The notes beneath the pieces are model-generated. The model did not search any database. It saw nothing but the letters and a program-made list of their open reading frames with translations, and was not told the origin of the DNA. Shown here in pieces: positions 23,901-46,640 of a stretch of 64,000 nucleotides of DNA. Position numbers and translations under genes: made by a program. The stretch is from Elysia crispata (taxonomy: Eukaryota > Mollusca > Gastropoda > Plakobranchidae), in NCBI GenBank assembly GCA_033675545.1, contig JAWDGP010000452.1:183501-247500 (forward strand), written 5' to 3'. The first letter of the stretch is position 1. Each line of letters starts with the position of its first letter.

Positions 23901-26900
23901 ATTTCAACAGACCTCTATGGTCGTACAGGATTGGTGATAATTTTGACATCTTGACATACAGCCAATAGCTCATCTCTTCCTCCATTCAATTATTATAAAT
24001 CACTGGTTTCAATACCAGAAATTTGTATATTAAGTAAATAGAGTAGCGTATTGCTTTGTATTTGCGGCCTCATGATATATAAGTATTTATCCACTCCTTG
24101 TACTAGGTGGTCCTCAGTTAAATACACTGTTAAGCAATCTTTCCGTAAAATTACTGCAGAAGATACAACGCTTTTTTGTTATATGGACATGTTAAATTTG
24201 AATTCTTTTTGGAAATGGATCCTTTATTGGATACATAGTTTGACCATATGTTAATAGATCTAAACATAATTAAAAAAGTGAAAAAAAAATCCAGTTTTTT
24301 TAGGAAGTTCACAATGTACAGAAAAAAGGGAAAGGCTGTTTTTTTTCTTTTTTTTTAAATGGTCATTCAACAAAACGGAGAAAAATTAAAATGGGATTAT
24401 ATCAAGAACTCACGTTAATGACAAGCAAGGACTGTAATATAACTTCTTGGGAGAAATGCATAAAATACAAAATAACTTATTTTATTGCCGCATAACATCT
24501 ACATCTTTAAACATCCTCTTATTCAACATAACTGTGAAGAGTTAAACACAGTTTTTCATAGAAAATTTAACATTTGAGTTTAAAATGTACATTTTTGTAA
24601 CTTTGAAATGTTATTTAGATATTTATAAAAATGTTAGTGTTAAGTGAATATGAATTTTCGCGTATTTCAGCTTATTCTTGTAAACTTATTCTCATTAATC
24701 CTCTTATGCTACTCTTTATGATTTTCTTTTTTTTAAGTTTGAAATTTGTTTGGAATTTGTTATACTTTACTGACGGTAAAAATTATTTGAACAACCGGAC
24801 AAATTGTCCAAGTTCTTTTCGCTACATTTGTTGTTTGAAAAAGAAGCATACTTAATTGTAGAGTTTATATAGATTTTAAAACTTACTTTTGCAGTGGATT
24901 TAAAAGGTTTTGAAAATTTCACTATTTTTTGTGTCGGGGCGCCAAAAGTGATGCGCTATTTCTAATAGGTGATTTTTAGAATTGACTATGTTCTAAACCT
25001 AAGCACTTAGTTTTCAAATTTGTAAATGTTTTTTTTTAATTTATATATGATGCACTAGTATAAGAATTTTGAGTTTTGAGTATTTCCTGAACTGTGCATA
25101 GGATTTTGAGATTCCATTCGGTAATTCAAATATTTGGAATGTGATGTCACTTTAATGCCTGATAATGGTTCATCTCTTTACTAAAATTTGGATTAGTCGC
25201 ATGTCTAGTTTTTTTTTTTCATGCTAGCTTATTTATAAGACCTTTGATTTGAGAAAGATACGTTTTGAATACAATTACGATATTTTGAAAGAATGATCTT
25301 TTAAACTGTAATTTGTATCATGTGCATGTGGGAAAAAACTGTGGAAAATAGTTTAGTACTTGTGCTATGGCTGTCTCTGACAAGCTCTTCATTTTCTCTG
25401 CCATTTATTTGTTATTTTTTGTTTGTTTGCTGTAACTGTGGGTTGAAGGGGCCAGGCCGCTGCAGACAAGTCTTCCTGCTGGCAATCGAGTCCCTGGCGC
25501 GTGGGGTGAAATCCCGCAAACTCGCAAAAGACGCTGAAAGCAACCCCCTCCCCCCTCACCCCTCACCCTTTTGTCCCTCATGGTAGTATGTAAACTACAT
25601 CTTTAAGTATAATCCACCCGTCTTTCAGCCTCTTTCTGGCAAAGTCGATCTGCAGCGGTGTCCCTTGTTCGTTTTCGTTGTTTCCATTCTTTTCTGTGCA
25701 CTGTGATCAGTTAACTTTTTTTCCTGTTACATTCGTGTCTTTAAACTGTAATAGTTCATGGGGAATATAAAATTCAAGAAACTGAATATAGATTTTCTGT
25801 CTAAAAACTTTCTTTACAACATATTGGTTGGGACCTACCAAATTTACCAAAAACTTTAATTTAGAAAATTTTCATGTACACATGTAATGTAAGGCTATTT
25901 AAACACCTTTTTTGCCTTCTTTGTAGGTTTGCTTCTATTTTGCGATGTATTTGACGGATTTGAATATTATTAGATCTATATGTGAATATTTGTGTGTCAA
26001 AATTAATATTTACTGTTCATTCTTATTTTATTTCAAGTAATTTTCAAGTTTTTGTAATATCTAATATACCTTTATATTTGCGCTAAGCTCATGTTGGTGT
26101 GAAATATTGTTAAAAAAAAGTTCCCTTGTCAATGATCATCTGAGACAACAGCAGTTTTTCCTCTCATTGTGTTGAGGTTAATAATATAAACTATTTTTAA
26201 GTACATGTCAGAGTATAAATGATTATTTTGTCTATAATTTTTGTCTTCTTTGCGCCATTTAAAACTAAGGAAGCAAAACTATTTTATAAATAACTTAATG
26301 GAATGTGCTTCTTGTCACTATTTAGAAATAATCATTCATATTTCCATTTATCGTATCAGTAGTTTATATGGTTAGGAATTGCTGTTTTTGTCTTATTATT
26401 GTTCAGAAATTATTTTAGTGAACATGTTTTTGTTTACATCATATTCTTCATAAACTTAGTCTTGCACTATTGTTATGGTTAGGAGTGAAGTAAATTTGTA
26501 TGGAATGATTGAAAATTAATGAAATAATTAAAAAGCTTTTGTATACACGCTTTTTAATGCTTTCTCTTAAGTTCTAAATGATTTGACAAACTGAACTTCT
26601 TTATTAATTCTTTAGACTATATCTGGCAATGCAAGAAAAAAATCTGATAGTCTTTTAATTTTATCGACGCGCGTTAAAGGAATTTTTGAAATACTGAGAC
26701 CTACAAATAAAGTATGCATCTGAACTTGTGTTGGTTTTGTTTGGTTTTGTTCACGATTAGTCTTATTCAGATATAAGGTTTAGCTAAACTTAAACAAAGG
26801 AAAAAATTTGTTTGAAAACACTTGTTATATATGTTACGAATATAAAAAGAAATTAACCTCATTGTATAAAATAAAAATGGCTAAACAAATATTGTCAAAG

Positions 26901-27621
26901 ATGACAACCCCAAATATTTTTGGAATATTTTTAATCTGCACACTTTGTAAAATAGCTGAGCTTATAAACGTATGTGCCACACAGGCTTGCCTTTCTCAGT
27001 AACATGCATAACTTGCACACATTAGTTCTTTCATACTAAGAGAACTGTGTTTGGTAGTATTTCATATCACATACCCAAATTTTTCCTTTATACTAATGTT
27101 ACTTTAAAGTACATAATTTATTACTTAGACCAATTTTGATCCGCAATTATCTTCCATCTTCACCTATTAATTTTAGTAATTGCAAATCATTCATAAATAT
27201 TGTGAAATAGATCTTAGTGAAATGTGGAATCTGCGAGCGCAATCTAGCGTCAATTTGTTGAATATCTTCAAATGCTGTATTCCTTAAAAAAAAGAAAGAA
27301 AAAAAAAACAAACACAAAACAAAAAACATAAAAAATTCCAATAAAACATCAGATTCAGCGTTTTCTACAATCTCATTAAACTATATAGCTATTATGAGCC
27401 TAAATTTCATGCAAGAACATTTCACTAAGCACCATTAAGAGCAGATTTCAACTGATTAGTTTACTTGGCCATCTGAAAAGAATAAAGGAAGTAATGTTTT
27501 TGAGATGAAGGTGGGCATACACACATACACACACACACACACACACCAGAACCACTTGCCGCGCGGAGCAGAGCACTTCATGCACTTTGTTTACAAGCCT
27601 GGAAAAGTACTTTCACTGAGA

Positions 27622-27805
27622 CAGTATAAAAAAAAAAATCACACCAAAATTGCTTCGAATTAACTGGACCCTTAATTCAAAATTATTCGAACCAACCGAT
27701 TTTTTTAAAATAAAGCTTAAACAAAAATATTCAGTAAAATTAAACGATTTTGAAATATCCGAGATTTCGAACTATCCGGATTCGAATTATTTGGACTCAA
27801 CTGTA
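27622..27805. mobile_element. possible pogo/Tigger-like DNA transposon fragment
   Basis: Read from the right end on the minus strand the block starts TACAGTTGAGTCCAAATAAT and goes on with TTCGAATCCGGATAGTTCGA, much like the ends of pogo-family elements (CAGT... with repeated TTCGAA and ATCCGGA blocks). The left end has CAGTA and TTCGAATTAACTGGACCC. No transposase is present, so it would be a MITE or a scrap. The left boundary is uncertain. Confidence 0.4.
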
Positions 27806-29637
27806 GATAAATGGACACCTATGGATTCCAGAGAGGCAGAGCACCTGTGGGCACTTGTGTGTGGTGCATATTCTAGTATAAGCATTTAGAAAGATTTGTT
27901 CTTTGAACAAAAGGACCATGCACAGACACTTGAGGCTTAGATGAACGACTGTATATACTAGACTCAAACGTTTGCTTGTTCTGAATAAGTTGTAATCTTT
28001 TCCTGCTTTATTTTCATTCTCCTCCCCCTACGCTCACAAACCCCTTAAAAACAAAATAAATTATGTATGTATGTCACTATCTCTTTTACATTCATTACAA
28101 ATCTAATCTTTCATCAAAGGAATTGTAAATATTGAAAACTGAAATTACTGTATGCGATCAACCACTCTTTGAAAACTTGTTTTTCTCAAATGCTTTGTCT
28201 ATAACTTGTCCTTTCCCAACTCATGAGAACCATGAAACATACATTAAAAAAAGTGTCAAGGTTGCAAAAATAATTACATGTATTACTTAGGCTCTAGACC
28301 CTTTGTTTTAAACTACAATACGCACATACACACAGGTAACTTGCTCTGCCACAAATTGCAATTTAGGTACGTCTGTTGGATTCATGTCATCAGACGGGTA
28401 GTGGAAGCTACTGATACATGGGGAACCTTCTTTCTTTGCAAGTGGTTGTTACAAAGACCAGAGAGCAATTTATGAAAGAACTAGACAGCGGTGACTTTAC
28501 CACATGGCCCTTTCCTTCCCCCTTACTTGCCCAACCCCATCCTCCACCCTCAATACAGAGTCCTGACTTAGACTTGGTATGATCACTGCCCACAGACTTC
28601 CTCAAGTCATATGGATTGCAGCTAGTTGTGGTGTTTCATATAATGTGTTTGGCCAATTTTTGTAATTTAACATAAGACCAAAACAATCTTCTTGTAACAG
28701 ATCAATTAGATCTGAACTTCTGGTTGCTGTAAGGCCAAGTGAGAAAGGGAGGAGTTTACTGAGGTGTAAAGAAAGAAATGAGTTGGGAGCGTGGTGTGTA
28801 TAGGGTATCAAGCCTTTGCCTTTGTTGTTGGTAATTTTGATATGCTGTCAGCTGTCACTATGTGTCCAATGGCAGGAAAGTATAGGCTGGCGTTCAGATT
28901 GCTGAGCATGTTTTTTACTCAATGTCTCATAAGTTGTTTGAGAAAATGATTATGGAAGCGCCAGGTAAGTGTCGAGGGCAGACCTTGCTATTGCTCTGAT
29001 TGTCTTCTTACTCCTCTATTGCCCAGTCCAGAAGCTAACTGGCCGTGGCAACAGTAGTTTCCCGCCCTACCTGTGAGTTAACGCGTAGCAGGAGTATAAT
29101 TTTAATTTAGTTCATCGACTCAATGTATTTTCTTCTACGTCTAGACATCTACTGATCTAGAGATAGATAGATTGATCGTAGAGCTAGATTCATGTATAAA
29201 TAATAATTATTATTGATCAATCTCGATCACAGGAAAACCGAAAGCAGAGAGATCGGGCCGAAAACTAAAAAAAAAATTCAATTCACTATTTTAACTTCAA
29301 CAATAGAAAACCATCCTTTGAAAAAAAAAGAACAATGTTTACGTGAAGTCGATAACCAAACCTGTGAGACCAGTGTGCGTGTACAGATATAGATCTAGAT
29401 CTATGTCATATTTAAAACATTGTTGATTATAGTTAGACGCACTACAAGAGCGAGTTATCATCTCTACATCTATTTCGCTATAAGAAAACTCTGCGTATAC
29501 AAACAGGAACAATCTTAGGCTTATAGAGAGTCTATTTGAGCATCCGCACCTTCGCCTTGTCAGTCAAGAGGCCACTAGATTGGCTGGCTGCTTGCGGCGC
29601 TAAGTTGCCTACTTGCTGCTAGAGCTAGAGGTCTATA

Positions 29638-29641
29638 CAGA

Positions 29642-29674
<33 letters not shown>

Positions 29675-29769
29675 CTCTATCTATCTAATCTATCTCTCTA
29701 TCTGTCTGTCTATCTATCCGTCTATCTATCTATCTATCGATATATATAATCTATCTCTCTATTTGTCTG

Positions 29770-29805
<36 letters not shown>

Positions 29806-30014
29806 ATCTATCTCTCTATCTGTCTATCTATCTATCTATCTATCTAATCTATCTCTCTATCTGTCTGTCTATCTATCCGTCTATCTATCTATATAATCTA
29901 TCTCTCTATCTATCTGTCTATCTATCCGTCTATCTATCTGTCTATCTATCTATCTATCTAATCTATCTCTCTATCTGTCTGTCTATCTATTTATATAATC
30001 TATCTATCTATCTG

Positions 30015-30075
<61 letters not shown>

Positions 30076-30088
30076 TTATATAATCACA
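29638..30088. repeat. (TATC)n microsatellite, about 450 bp
   Basis: CTAT repeats with regular interruptions (CTCTCTATCTGTCTGTCTAT blocks and short TATATAAT), showing that the array itself has been duplicated in larger blocks. Confidence 0.97.
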
Positions 30089-32144
30089 CATATTTGTTTT
30101 AAAAAAGGGAAGAATGTATTCCATGAAGGAGAAGTGACCTTGTAGGTGAATTGACTAAGAGAATGTAGAAACCACATCATGCTTGGCTGCAGTCAGCAAC
30201 ACTAGGACAAAACATCTTTCTCAAAACCATCACCAAGAGTACTTGCAATTACTTAGTTTTACTAAGCAAGTTTTTGTCTAGTATTGTATCATTATGAGAT
30301 GTCAGTTATTTTTTCCCCACCCATTTCACTATTATTAGAAGTTATTAAATAGCTGCCTAGTTATATTCGCTATCTGTTTCAATGAAATTGTTACCTATTA
30401 TATAAAATGTATCAAAGAAGATTTTTTACATGTCCATGTACTTTGAATCCAAATTAAGTGAACTGCAATGTACAGCGTCTATCTAAAAAAAATTATGAGT
30501 CAAATATGGAATAAAGGCTTGAAACCCTTTCCACAAATACCAGTACTAATTTATCAACAAAAAGGAGTTGCAAACCTGAGACTCATTTGGATTAAGTGTG
30601 AGAATCTGAACTCAGAAGGCGTCAAGAAAATCTAGAAAACGGGAGTAAACCTCAAGATTCCCACCATCTGCGAGGGAACAGATCTCTGTTCCTGGGGGCA
30701 GAATAATTCAGTCACGCAACTCTTTCTCAAGAAAGCAACTATGACAAAATGGAGGTATTCATGTTAATCATAACGCAAGATTGACTTGAGAAAATATCAA
30801 TCCACAATAATAGGGTATACGTTTTAGCAAGATAGGCAATCTTCTTTCTTAACAGTCTTGAATTAAATCATATTGGAAACAGTAATTAACTGGAGAAGTT
30901 AGTCTGAGAAATCTTTTGTGTTTTAAGTGCAAAAGATTCACATGGTTGATATCATATCAAGGGCACAGTAGGTAGAGACTCATCGGGGAGTTAGATAAGA
31001 CTTCAGAAAAGACCCCCCCTCCCTTACAGTAAGTGTTTCGGCCCTTATAGATACAGTGATATATGATGTTTACTTTCATAATCATCTGTCAAATGATGAA
31101 CATATTCAATTTTTTATTTTATTTATGTAAGACAGAAGCCAAGTTCTACTTTGCAGTCATGATATCAATCGATAAAACCGTTCGGAAAGTCACAATGCAC
31201 TGAAAGTTAAGTATCTAGGACCTTCAGCACATAGCATGTGTCTCTCACATACAGGGATCAAACCAACTTTTAATCCGAATATTACGAGCCAAAAGTAATA
31301 CTTTACAGTACCAACAAGTTTCATCAATACAGTTTTTCAAAATGTAAGTTTCCTTACTGAAATCAAAATAATTATATGTTAAATGCAAATACAATCATTC
31401 CAGTCAGAAATCATTGATTCTTAGTTAAAATAAGATACAATCAACCTAAATGCAATAACATAAGAACGGAAAATACAATAAACACAATAAAACTCATCTG
31501 GCATCATAAATTACTAAAAGAAAACTCATAGACCTTGTTTATGTTCAGATCGTTGTCTCCAATATTTTTTTCTTTATATCTTTAATGCAAGAAACACTTC
31601 AAGTCTAAAATACGACATATTGAAATGGATACTCAAGTTTATTGTCTAAGTACTAGCTCAGAAGGAGCAGAAAATCTTTAAAAAGGTCATTTTTCAAACA
31701 AAAACAGCAAAAATTGAAAATGAAAAAAATTTAAATACAGGCTCCAGACTGTTGACACAACAGTGATTAGATGCGCATATTTGTGTTTGTAAACATTACG
31801 CATTGAGATTTGAGCTGATGATTTAAATATTCTAAGTTATATTTTGAGTTTAAAAATCAAAGCAGTTTGAAATGTTTAAACATAAAGAAATTGATTTCGA
31901 AAGGGTTTATATATTTGTAAAATATTTTTCCTTTGAAAAGCGCTTCCAAATAGAGTGGTATAGGTAGGAACACTTTTTAACTTTTGAAAATATAACTTTT
32001 TACGTTCGGGTCACATCATTTCCGAATAAGCAAATAAAAGAAACTTGGAAGTGGAAGAAACGAGGTGGGTTGGGGGTGGTACTCTGGCTAAGGCAAAAGG
32101 TTAAAAGAATTAAAAATGTGTAATGTTATTATAACCCCTCCCCC

Positions 32145-32177
<33 letters not shown>

Positions 32178-32504
32178 AAAAGCCTTGATTTTGCATTTTG
32201 TTTTGCTGTTTTAAACCTGTTGAATGATGCAAAACTGAAACTAATGAAAAACATAGGTAGCATTGACACTTTAAAAAATATTGATAAAAACATTACAGCT
32301 TATACCAGTAATTATAAAAATTAGGATTTTTTTCCTTTTCGTTTTGCTCTACAATGTCACACATATTGAGTTTAGAGGTTCCCCAGCAAACGTAAATAAT
32401 TATACAAAAGATAAACAGATAGTGAGTTCTTTTTTCGTCTTTTTTTTTCATTCCAGATCAAACTAAAGTATCCTGGCCATTAGGGGAAAATGAACCTGTT
32501 GTGG
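30089..32504. other. gene-free stretch downstream of MGLL
   Basis: It follows the MGLL stop codon on the minus strand and probably includes its 3' UTR; an AATAAA on that strand lies at 31644-31639. An A tract (about 32145-32176) is present. No other feature is recognised. Confidence 0.5.
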
Positions 32505-39862
<7,358 letters not shown>

Positions 39863-39958
39863 CGTGGTGTGCTAAGCAGCCTGGGAATATATGGCAATGT
39901 ACACTTCAATAGAATGTATCTTAGTACTATTCCTTATGCTGCCACAGCTGCCCTTTAC

Positions 39959-40085
<127 letters not shown>

Positions 40086-41664
40086 TTATTATTTTTTTAT
40101 TATATATAAACTCAATTTAAGTTGAAGCTCATCATCATGTGGATTGGATATGGTTCTGCATGCTCCGCGTGTTTTCCTGTTTATGTTTTGTCAAGATGAA
40201 AGCATAAAGCCAAAACTCACGCAGTTTGGATTGCAACAAGGACATCTGCCACAAATTCAAGATCATCATTGATGTATCTCCTCAAATTGTACCGCCTGTG
40301 CAATTTTCACAGCTCACATTGTTAAACTTTTTTGTCTTTATTGTCTCAACTCTTAAACAAAGTAATTTAAAAATCTAGTACTAATTTATACTGTGCAAAA
40401 GAAATATTTAAGTGTTCTTGATCGAAGCTTAGATCAAAGTAGGCCTGAAAAGCAAAGTCTTGAAAACATAAATTGTGCGCGTAATCATCGTACGCCACTC
40501 AGTTATCTATGATTAGTTTTAGAAAGCTCTACTGTTTTGTATATTAGAGCTAGCTGTCTAAAAAGGAAAAATCGAAAAAGAGTGATATCTACTATTGAAG
40601 TAGCATGTATCACAGGCCTGACATAAAGTTTAGCACACAGAAAGGACGGACTGTATTATGTCTCCATGGCATAACAATGATCAAAACCACAGCTCAATGT
40701 TATTGTGTTAGTCTTAACCCATGACAATAATCCATCTATTTACGAGTGATGTCTTATAGATCACTTGAATCAAGGAATTCATAATTGTTAGTTAGATGGT
40801 GGGCCAAAGTTTTATAATCTAGAGCCGCATAATTATTCATGACAAGGTTTGAAGATTAAACAAGACCTAAGGTGAAGGTATCTTTGTGGTTCACCAATGC
40901 GATCTGAAGATGTAGGGTTAGAAACGATGTCAGGACTGAGGCTGTGCCCACTGCACAGTGCAATATTCTACCGTTACTAAAAATGCTGATCTGAACCTAA
41001 AAACCAAATAAGGATCTAAGAGAATTAGTCCAAATTAATACAAAACAACAATCAAAATCATGGTCCGTTTTTCTTTAACATGGAGCTGTTTCTTTACTTT
41101 CTATGGCATTGCAATACCGATTAAGAAGGTTTATAGTTTTCTCTGTTGAACAAATTTCCTGATTATTTTTACTTACCTTATTCTTTCAGTTTTTCCTCAA
41201 AGCAAAGAGAAAACGTAGGGCTCTCATAGCGTTATCCTGTTTAAATACTAAAGGTGATCTGCTTTGGAGAACTTCACTATACTGCTGTTAGGATAGTACT
41301 GCACTTGATGCACCGCTGATAGCAGACTTTCTAAATATAATCAACAGCGTAATGTGACTTTACTATGGCGTGCAGTGTTATCTTTCTTCAAGGCCGTAAA
41401 GTTACCTGACGGTGGAAAAAGGCTGATATTCGGTGATTATGTGATATGATAAAATTATAGCTTGTGGATCTTATTCTTATCACAAGAACGCTTTCTGTTG
41501 GGAGGTACTTCTTAGTCTTATTATAATGTGATAAATGAATATACGATTAAATGCTTAACCCCCGGTAATTATATCGATAGGTAGGATGAAAAAAAGGGCG
41601 AGAAAAAAAGAATTATATTCATGTACGAGGAAAATTGAGAAAGAATGAGAAAAAGAAGAAGACT

Positions 41665-42192
<528 letters not shown>

Positions 42193-44321
42193 GGGTGGCG
42201 GTGGGGTGGATGAAAAGAAGATGACGGAGAGGGAGATGAAGAAAAGATTCATTATCTCTGCCGGCTATCAAAATGCATTTTCATCGTAATTTCAGTTGTT
42301 GAGTTTATCCTCCCCACAACGACACATTTAACAATAATTTTAAAGTACAATAGACTCTAATTATCCTGTTACTGACATCGTGTGTCCTCAAGTGACGGCC
42401 TGCGGTCATGTTAGTTTGACATCTGTAACTGACCTCTGACATTGAGAGAGGGCATAGCGGTATAACCTGTGACTTTTTCAACATTTTTATCTAAGCACAG
42501 CAAGACCAGTGAAACGATTGAAATAATCTCCTTTGAAACAATTATTATAGTATGACATACCCTCATAACTCAGATGTTTTACCCTGTAGTATGTAACACA
42601 TCCTATCAGCTGAGAGGAGGCATAGGGAATCAAAGATTTTAAAGAGTTCTATCCTTGATCTAGGTTTCATTTTAGTACTTAAAAACAATAATAACAATAA
42701 CAAAACACACCAACATTATTATGTTTCATGCCATGCTATATAATTTCACCGCCTATTATTCTAGTCTAGGCTCTGCATTTTGTTAACTCGTGTCCTATTT
42801 AACTCCACATTTTCAAATTTCTGGATGTCTGAAGAGATTGATTTGCTTGATGCTGTATCGAAGCTGAATCTACATCACCGTCCATAAGAATGATCCGTCT
42901 GATTTACCACTCTAGAAAACTCCATGATGCGGGTATCTCCTGCTGACTAAAGCCCTGTGCTATGTTTTCCCAGTTGCAGATTATATTATCCAACCAGAAC
43001 CACGGCTGTCGACATAGTTCTATAATATAATCCAAAAACTCGACTTTGCGTGTCTTTGATCATAAGGACAATTTGAACTGAATTAAAGGTAGGAACGGCG
43101 AATTTCAGCTCAGTCAAATCATTTTAATCACACCTAGGAAGCGTCGCCTTAATTTTAGTAGAGGCTTTTAGAGATTTTCCCATCAGAAGCAGTTCTTGTA
43201 AAAGAAAGAAATTTCTTTCGTAGCAAAATTGGTTGTGTATAAGTTAAATAGGACATGAGTTATGTCCGTACTCTCCAAATCAATTTTAAGATCCTTTGAA
43301 ACGCTTATCACGAGATTATAAATTCTCCCAAAAAATTATCCTAACGAGCTTACATAAACTTCATAGCTACATATTTATTTAATCATGATTCTGAATTTTT
43401 AAAAGGATCTAAAACTAGATTTGGATTTTGCAATCTTATCTAACGTATCTTATTGCGGTTAAACAGACCTCTCTTGCAGATATTAACGAGGAAAAAGAAA
43501 TTCCGGAAACCGTGCCCAATGTCTCAACTTCCGTTTTTCGAGGTAAAGGTTGTAAACTCATATACAAAGCACTAGTATGTGAGACCTTAGAATTATTCTT
43601 TTATTTCTTTCTAACGAGAAGATGTCAGTGATTGATTTATACTAAATATTGAACGTTTTGTCATCTTTCCCCATCTCCGTTCAGAGCTCCACACTGTTTC
43701 CCTACCCATATAGGACAGTTGTTGATTGCAGAGGAAAAGACCCAAGAACAAGAACACAGTGCAGAGAACGGACTGTATCAAACAAGCAAACAGCGGTCAC
43801 ATCCACCCATAGCTTGCATTCATTATTGCGGTACACTTTCACAGTGTTCTTTCTGTGTAAGCTCGGTCGTAGGCGGCAGAGTTTGAGAACCGTTGTAAGG
43901 TGGTGATAAGCTGCTAAGTCCAGATCCAGTGCGAAGACCAGCGAGAACTTCTTAGCACATCTTTAGCACCTTTTTTCTTAGGTAATCTATCGAAAAATAG
44001 CCATACAGTATTTTTTCCAATAAACTCTTTATAACCAAGGGATCGCCTCTCCTTTATCTTTGGAATTTAGTGAAGTGGTTTGAGCAATAAACTGCCACAA
44101 GTGTCGATTGAAACTTTAATCGAAGCACAAGAACTTCGTCAATAAACTCTTTTATGTGTTTTGTATCAATGCCTTCTCTGAAAACATAACAATTTTATTA
44201 AGGTGCATTAAATATGTATGTGCTAAAGTGATAATCAAAAGTTTACACATAATTATGACTTCATTTGAGTTTCATGTTTTCTTAGATTAGTTGGCGATGC
44301 GAAAGAGATGGAGAAAAGAGA

Positions 44322-44391
44322 GAAAAGATAGAGTGAAAGAAAGATAGAGATAGAGATAGATAGATAGATAGAGAAAGAGAGCGAGAGGGAG

Positions 44392-44468
<77 letters not shown>
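44322..44468. repeat. (GA)n/(GATA)n microsatellite
   Basis: Impure GA and GATA at the left, pure GA from about 44395 to 44467. Confidence 0.95.
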
Positions 44469-44470
<2 letters not shown>

Positions 44471-44789
44471 ACCTATTAAGTCACAATCAGACAGAGATAA
44501 TTATGAATTAAAAGGGTAATGTATAATTATGTTGTTAGTGTTTACTTAGTAGATAAGAAATTATTTTGAGATACAAAGAGAGAATAATAGATAGACGGAT
44601 AAATGGATGAATAGTAAGATGAATAGAAAGGCAGTTAGTAAAAGAGAGAAAGAGGGAGGGAAGAGAGAAAGAGAGAGAAAGATAAAGAGAGCCAGAGGAA
44701 GAGAGAGAAAAAGGCAGGCAGGCAGGCAGGCGAACAGATAAAAAACAGAGACAGACGCTAAGAAAGACAGTGAGAGAGCGATCGAACGA

Positions 44790-44825
<36 letters not shown>

Positions 44826-45544
44826 ACAACAACAACAACAACAAAATAACAACAATAGAAGAATAAAAAAAAAAGCCAACAGCAAAAAATGCTAGAAAAT
44901 AATAGGAGCAAACAACAAAAGATTGCTTTGGCAGACGTTTTGCTTTTTATTAAGATAACAAAGAGAAATAAGTACCAAAATGAAAGAAAAGAAACCAACA
45001 CAAACGGGCCTGCCTAGCCTAAGAAACTCTAAAGGCTACTTAACCTAGTTAGCAAACAGAACGTCACGCACTATCTTATTTACTTAATATTAACTTAGTT
45101 CAAATAGGTGATTGATATTCAATACAAAGCAATTAAGCTAATATTTGCTTGTAAAGAAAAGTGAGCCAAAAAAATCAATTTAGAAGAAAACAAAGATTAC
45201 AAGAAAAGGGGATAAAAGTGCGATCAGTGACAACAAACAAACTTTGAAAAAAAAAAAAACAATTCACAGAAGAAAACAGTGAAAAAAATTAATGTAAAGT
45301 AAAACAATCGAAAATTCATAGAACCTCTAGTAAAATAAAAAGTTAGTTTGACGAAGGCAATATCGCTGAAACAAAGATTTCTGCCTGAATTTACTGTGAA
45401 AAACTAACAGGACCACAACTGACCATTAAGAATCGATATATAGTGGGAACAATAAGGTAAGTGGTCACTAGCCACAAGCGCCGAAAATAGACCTACAGAG
45501 ACAGTTTTACTGGCAACTAGAAGACCGGATTAGTCAGGAGATAG

Positions 45545-45887
45545 AGCTCGAGACAACTCCCTTAGCAACAGTTTTCTAAACCATACTTTAATTAATGAGC
45601 AGCTCGAGACAACTCCCTTAGCAACAGTTATTCTAAACCATACTTTAATTAATGAGCAGCTCGAGACAACTCCCTTAGCAACAGTTTTCTAAACCATACT
45701 TTAATTAATGAGCAGCTCGAGACAACTCCCTTAGCAACAGTTATTCTAAACCATACTTTAATTAATGAGCAGCTCGAGACAACTCCCTTAGCAACAGTTT
45801 TCTAAACCATACTTTAATTAATGAGCAGCTCGAGACAACTCCCTTAGCAACAGTTATTCTAAACCATACTTTAATTAATCAGCAGCA
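45545..45887. repeat. 56/57-bp minisatellite with dimeric order, 6 copies
   Basis: CTCGAGACAACTCCC recurs at 45547, 45603, 45660, 45716, 45773 and 45829: spacings 56, 57, 56, 57, 56. Copies alternate CAGTTTTCT and CAGTTATTCT, so the real unit is a 113-bp dimer present three times. The tail ACTTTAATTAAT recurs once more at 45953, outside the array. Confidence 0.95.
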
Positions 45888-46501
45888 TGGGCACAGACAA
45901 CATTTGTTTCCTTCACAAGTGTTGTTTTCGTGTTTATACAGAACTCCCGCCTTACTTTAATTAATATATATATATATTATGTGCCAGAAAATGAAAACTT
46001 GATGCATCCCGATGGTAAAATTGTGAATACAAAAATTATGGTTATGTGTTATTCAAATGCTTCTAGCGTTAACAAACATCAAGTTTGCAAATGTATCTTT
46101 CTAAATTTGTCTACCTGAAGATCCTTGACGGAGACTTAACCTTATATATAATTCATACAAAAACTCGTAAAAAACATAGCTTGACAATTTCTTTTTCCAC
46201 GTAAGGGAATAAAACACGGGGGAGAAAGTAATTGACAAAAAGCAAGATACATTGATGGTTATTTCGTTGTCACTAAAGAAATTTTGTTTCACAAAACTAG
46301 AAAGAAAGAAAAAAAAATGTTGGATACTTTGCTAAGTATTAAATCGTGATTGTTCCTTATTTTTTTCTTTTCTTTAATTAATTAATGTAAAATTAATGTG
46401 AAATTGAATATTTCTGTTTGGATCATATCAATACATATTATCCCTAAGATATTTCAAAATATGCAACTGTTGTTGTTAGCTATGACAGGAAGAGAGAAAG
46501 A

Positions 46502-46640
<139 letters not shown>

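Larger units (their letters stand above)
19846..29637. other. long AT-rich stretch without a recognised gene
   Basis: Nearly 10 kb of AT-rich DNA with short frames only. Contents seen: the second dispersed repeat copy (20553-20708), a CT tract with a central GC run (about 20921-20979), a locally GC-richer patch at 25440-25580 of unknown nature, a CA tract near 27520-27545, and a pogo-like fragment (27622-27805). Exons of an unrecognised gene cannot be excluded. Confidence 0.5.

Noticed and set aside
25320-25586. 88-codon frame over a GC-richer patch
   Set aside because: The encoded sequence resembles nothing I know and ends in a low-complexity Pro-rich stretch.
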